This document shows, piece after piece, positions 5,810-6,377 of a stretch of DNA of 6,377 bases (positions are counted from its first letter, which is position 1; each line of letters begins with the position of its first letter). The DNA is from JADIYM01 sp964641945 (lineage in GTDB: Bacteria > Acidobacteriota > Blastocatellia > UBA7656 > JADIYM01). The notes under the pieces were generated by a model, which did not search any database, was not told where the DNA came from, and saw only the letters and a list, made by a program, of their open reading frames with translations. Where the stretch lies: NCBI GenBank assembly GCA_964641945.1, contig CAZXLQ010000295.1, positions 1 through 6,377 of the forward strand, written 5' to 3'. The position numbers were made by a program, and so were the translations under genes.

Positions 5810-6214
5810 ATGGACAAGGACACCGAACATCTGCGGTTGCTGGTAATCGCGCACTATGTCTATGCGGCGATTGTGGCGCTGTTCGCGTGCATCCCGATCA
5901 TTCACCTTACGATCGGGCTCGTATTCCTGCTCAACCCACCGCCGCAGAGCCCGGGGGACCCGTTTCCAGCGCAGGCGTTTGGCGCAATTTTCGCCACGAT
6001 CGGAGCCGTTCTTGTTCTGGCCGGTTGGACGTTCGCCGCGTGTGTATTTGCGGCGGGCCGGTCCCTGGCCGCTCGCAGGCGATACACCTTCTGCATAGTA
6101 GTCGCAGCGCTTTCGTGCCTGCTTGTGCCAATAGGAACGGTGCTCGGCGTCCTGACGATCATCGTGCTGCAGCGGCCGTCGGTGCGCGCGATGTTCGGTC
6201 GCGCCGGTGCCTAG
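5810..6214 (+). CDS. Conserved small multi-pass membrane protein, function unknown
   Basis: This 134-residue hydrophobic protein has an acidic N-terminus (MDKDTEHLRLL) and about three to four membrane segments: roughly 10-42 (probably one long or two short helices, with IPIIHLTIGLVFLLNPP), 53-80 and 88-115. A basic loop, GRSLAARRRYTF, lies between the last two, and the C-terminus ends in QRPSVRAMFG. The pattern of HY near residue 15, PIIHL, AGWTFA, ARRRYTFC, PIGTVLGVLTIIVL and a terminal RPSV matches a family of uncharacterised proteins that I recall from Acidobacteriota and other environmental phyla; no function is known to me. The start at 5810 is backed by GAAGGG at 5796-5801. An in-frame extension back to 5648 overlaps the M50 gene and is not credible. 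The 38-nt gap suggests co-transcription with the protease, so it could be a partner or substrate; that is speculation. Confidence 0.8.
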   Translation: MDKDTEHLRLLVIAHYVYAAIVALFACIPIIHLTIGLVFLLNPPPQSPGDPFPAQAFGAIFATIGAVLVLAGWTFAACVFAAGRSLAARRRYTFCIVVAALSCLLVPIGTVLGVLTIIVLQRPSVRAMFGRAGA

Positions 6215-6234
6215 CTCGGTAGCTACAACGGCGT

Positions 6235-6264
6235 GAGTGCCAGAACCGTGAGAGGTAGCGAGCG
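6235..6264 (-). repeat. Dispersed intergenic repeat, right copy
   Basis: On the minus strand this 30-nt segment matches 69-98 on the plus strand at 26 of 30 positions. It directly overlaps the left arm of the inverted repeat 6263-6339. It begins 20 nt past the stop of the small membrane protein gene. The two copies lie about 6.2 kb apart in opposite orientation, both outside genes. Confidence 0.5.
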
Positions 6265-6339
6265 TCCCCCGGACTGTGCCTGACTTCGCGGACTAGTCCA
6301 CTGTTCGTTGAGTTGGCAGAGGCTCACCGCCGGGGGACG
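6263..6339. repeat. Inverted repeat with 57-nt loop
   Basis: CGTCCCCCGG (6263-6272) is the exact reverse complement of CCGGGGGACG (6330-6339). The 57-nt interval contains a perfect 10-bp palindrome, GGACTAGTCC, at 6290-6299. A second hairpin follows at once (CGACCGC 6338-6344 with GCGGTCG 6348-6354, 3-nt loop), then AAGAAAAT. No open reading frame worth calling is present from 6215 to 6377. The block may act as terminator for the M50 unit or may be a dispersed palindromic element; the long conserved-looking loop suggests the latter. Confidence 0.6.
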
Positions 6340-6377
6340 ACCGCGGAGCGGTCGAAGAAAATAGCCGTGGGTCGCAC

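Overview
This is a high-GC bacterial chromosomal segment with six protein genes, several of them exported or membrane-bound, and unusually structured intergenic DNA. The gene set suggests a free-living Gram-negative of the Acidobacteriota or a nearby phylum: an exported S9C-type peptidase with a beta-propeller, a secreted M48 metallopeptidase whose sequence has the style I associate with Acidobacteriota, and a small membrane protein of a family I recall from that group. This placement is inference from protein style; there is no rRNA or marker gene to prove it.

Layout. 268-981 (+): a small exported CusF-like copper-binding protein, followed after 9 nt by a stand-alone CheY-like receiver, probably one transcription unit. 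982-1126: a convergent intergenic gap filled by a long imperfect inverted repeat and an 11-bp hairpin. 1127-3073 (-): an exported S9 prolyl-oligopeptidase-type serine peptidase with an intact catalytic triad. 3074-3489: no gene; it holds the S9 promoter, a very long 35-bp-arm inverted repeat and the M48 terminator. 3490-4587 (-): an exported M48 zinc metallopeptidase with a Pro/Asp-rich tail. 4588-5111: a divergent intergenic region with an extended -10 promoter for M48 on the minus strand and, on the plus strand, a near-consensus sigma70 promoter that drives about 265 nt of non-coding sequence ending in a strong terminator. 5112-6214 (+): an intramembrane site-2-type (M50) protease and then a small multi-pass membrane protein. 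6215-6377: a non-coding tail with inverted repeats, one of which contains a second copy of a sequence present near the left end.

How the parts may work together. Three unrelated peptidases (S9, M48, M50) of the envelope lie side by side, but the S9 and M48 genes have separate promoters and terminators, so this is a neighbourhood and not an operon. The M48 and M50 genes are divergent and could share control in the 4588-5111 region. The copper-binding protein plus receiver pair could be an accessory module of a metal response whose kinase and output partner lie outside the window. The least explained signals are the non-coding transcript candidate upstream of the M50 gene and the set of intergenic inverted repeats. 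I see no mobile element, CRISPR array, tRNA or rRNA.
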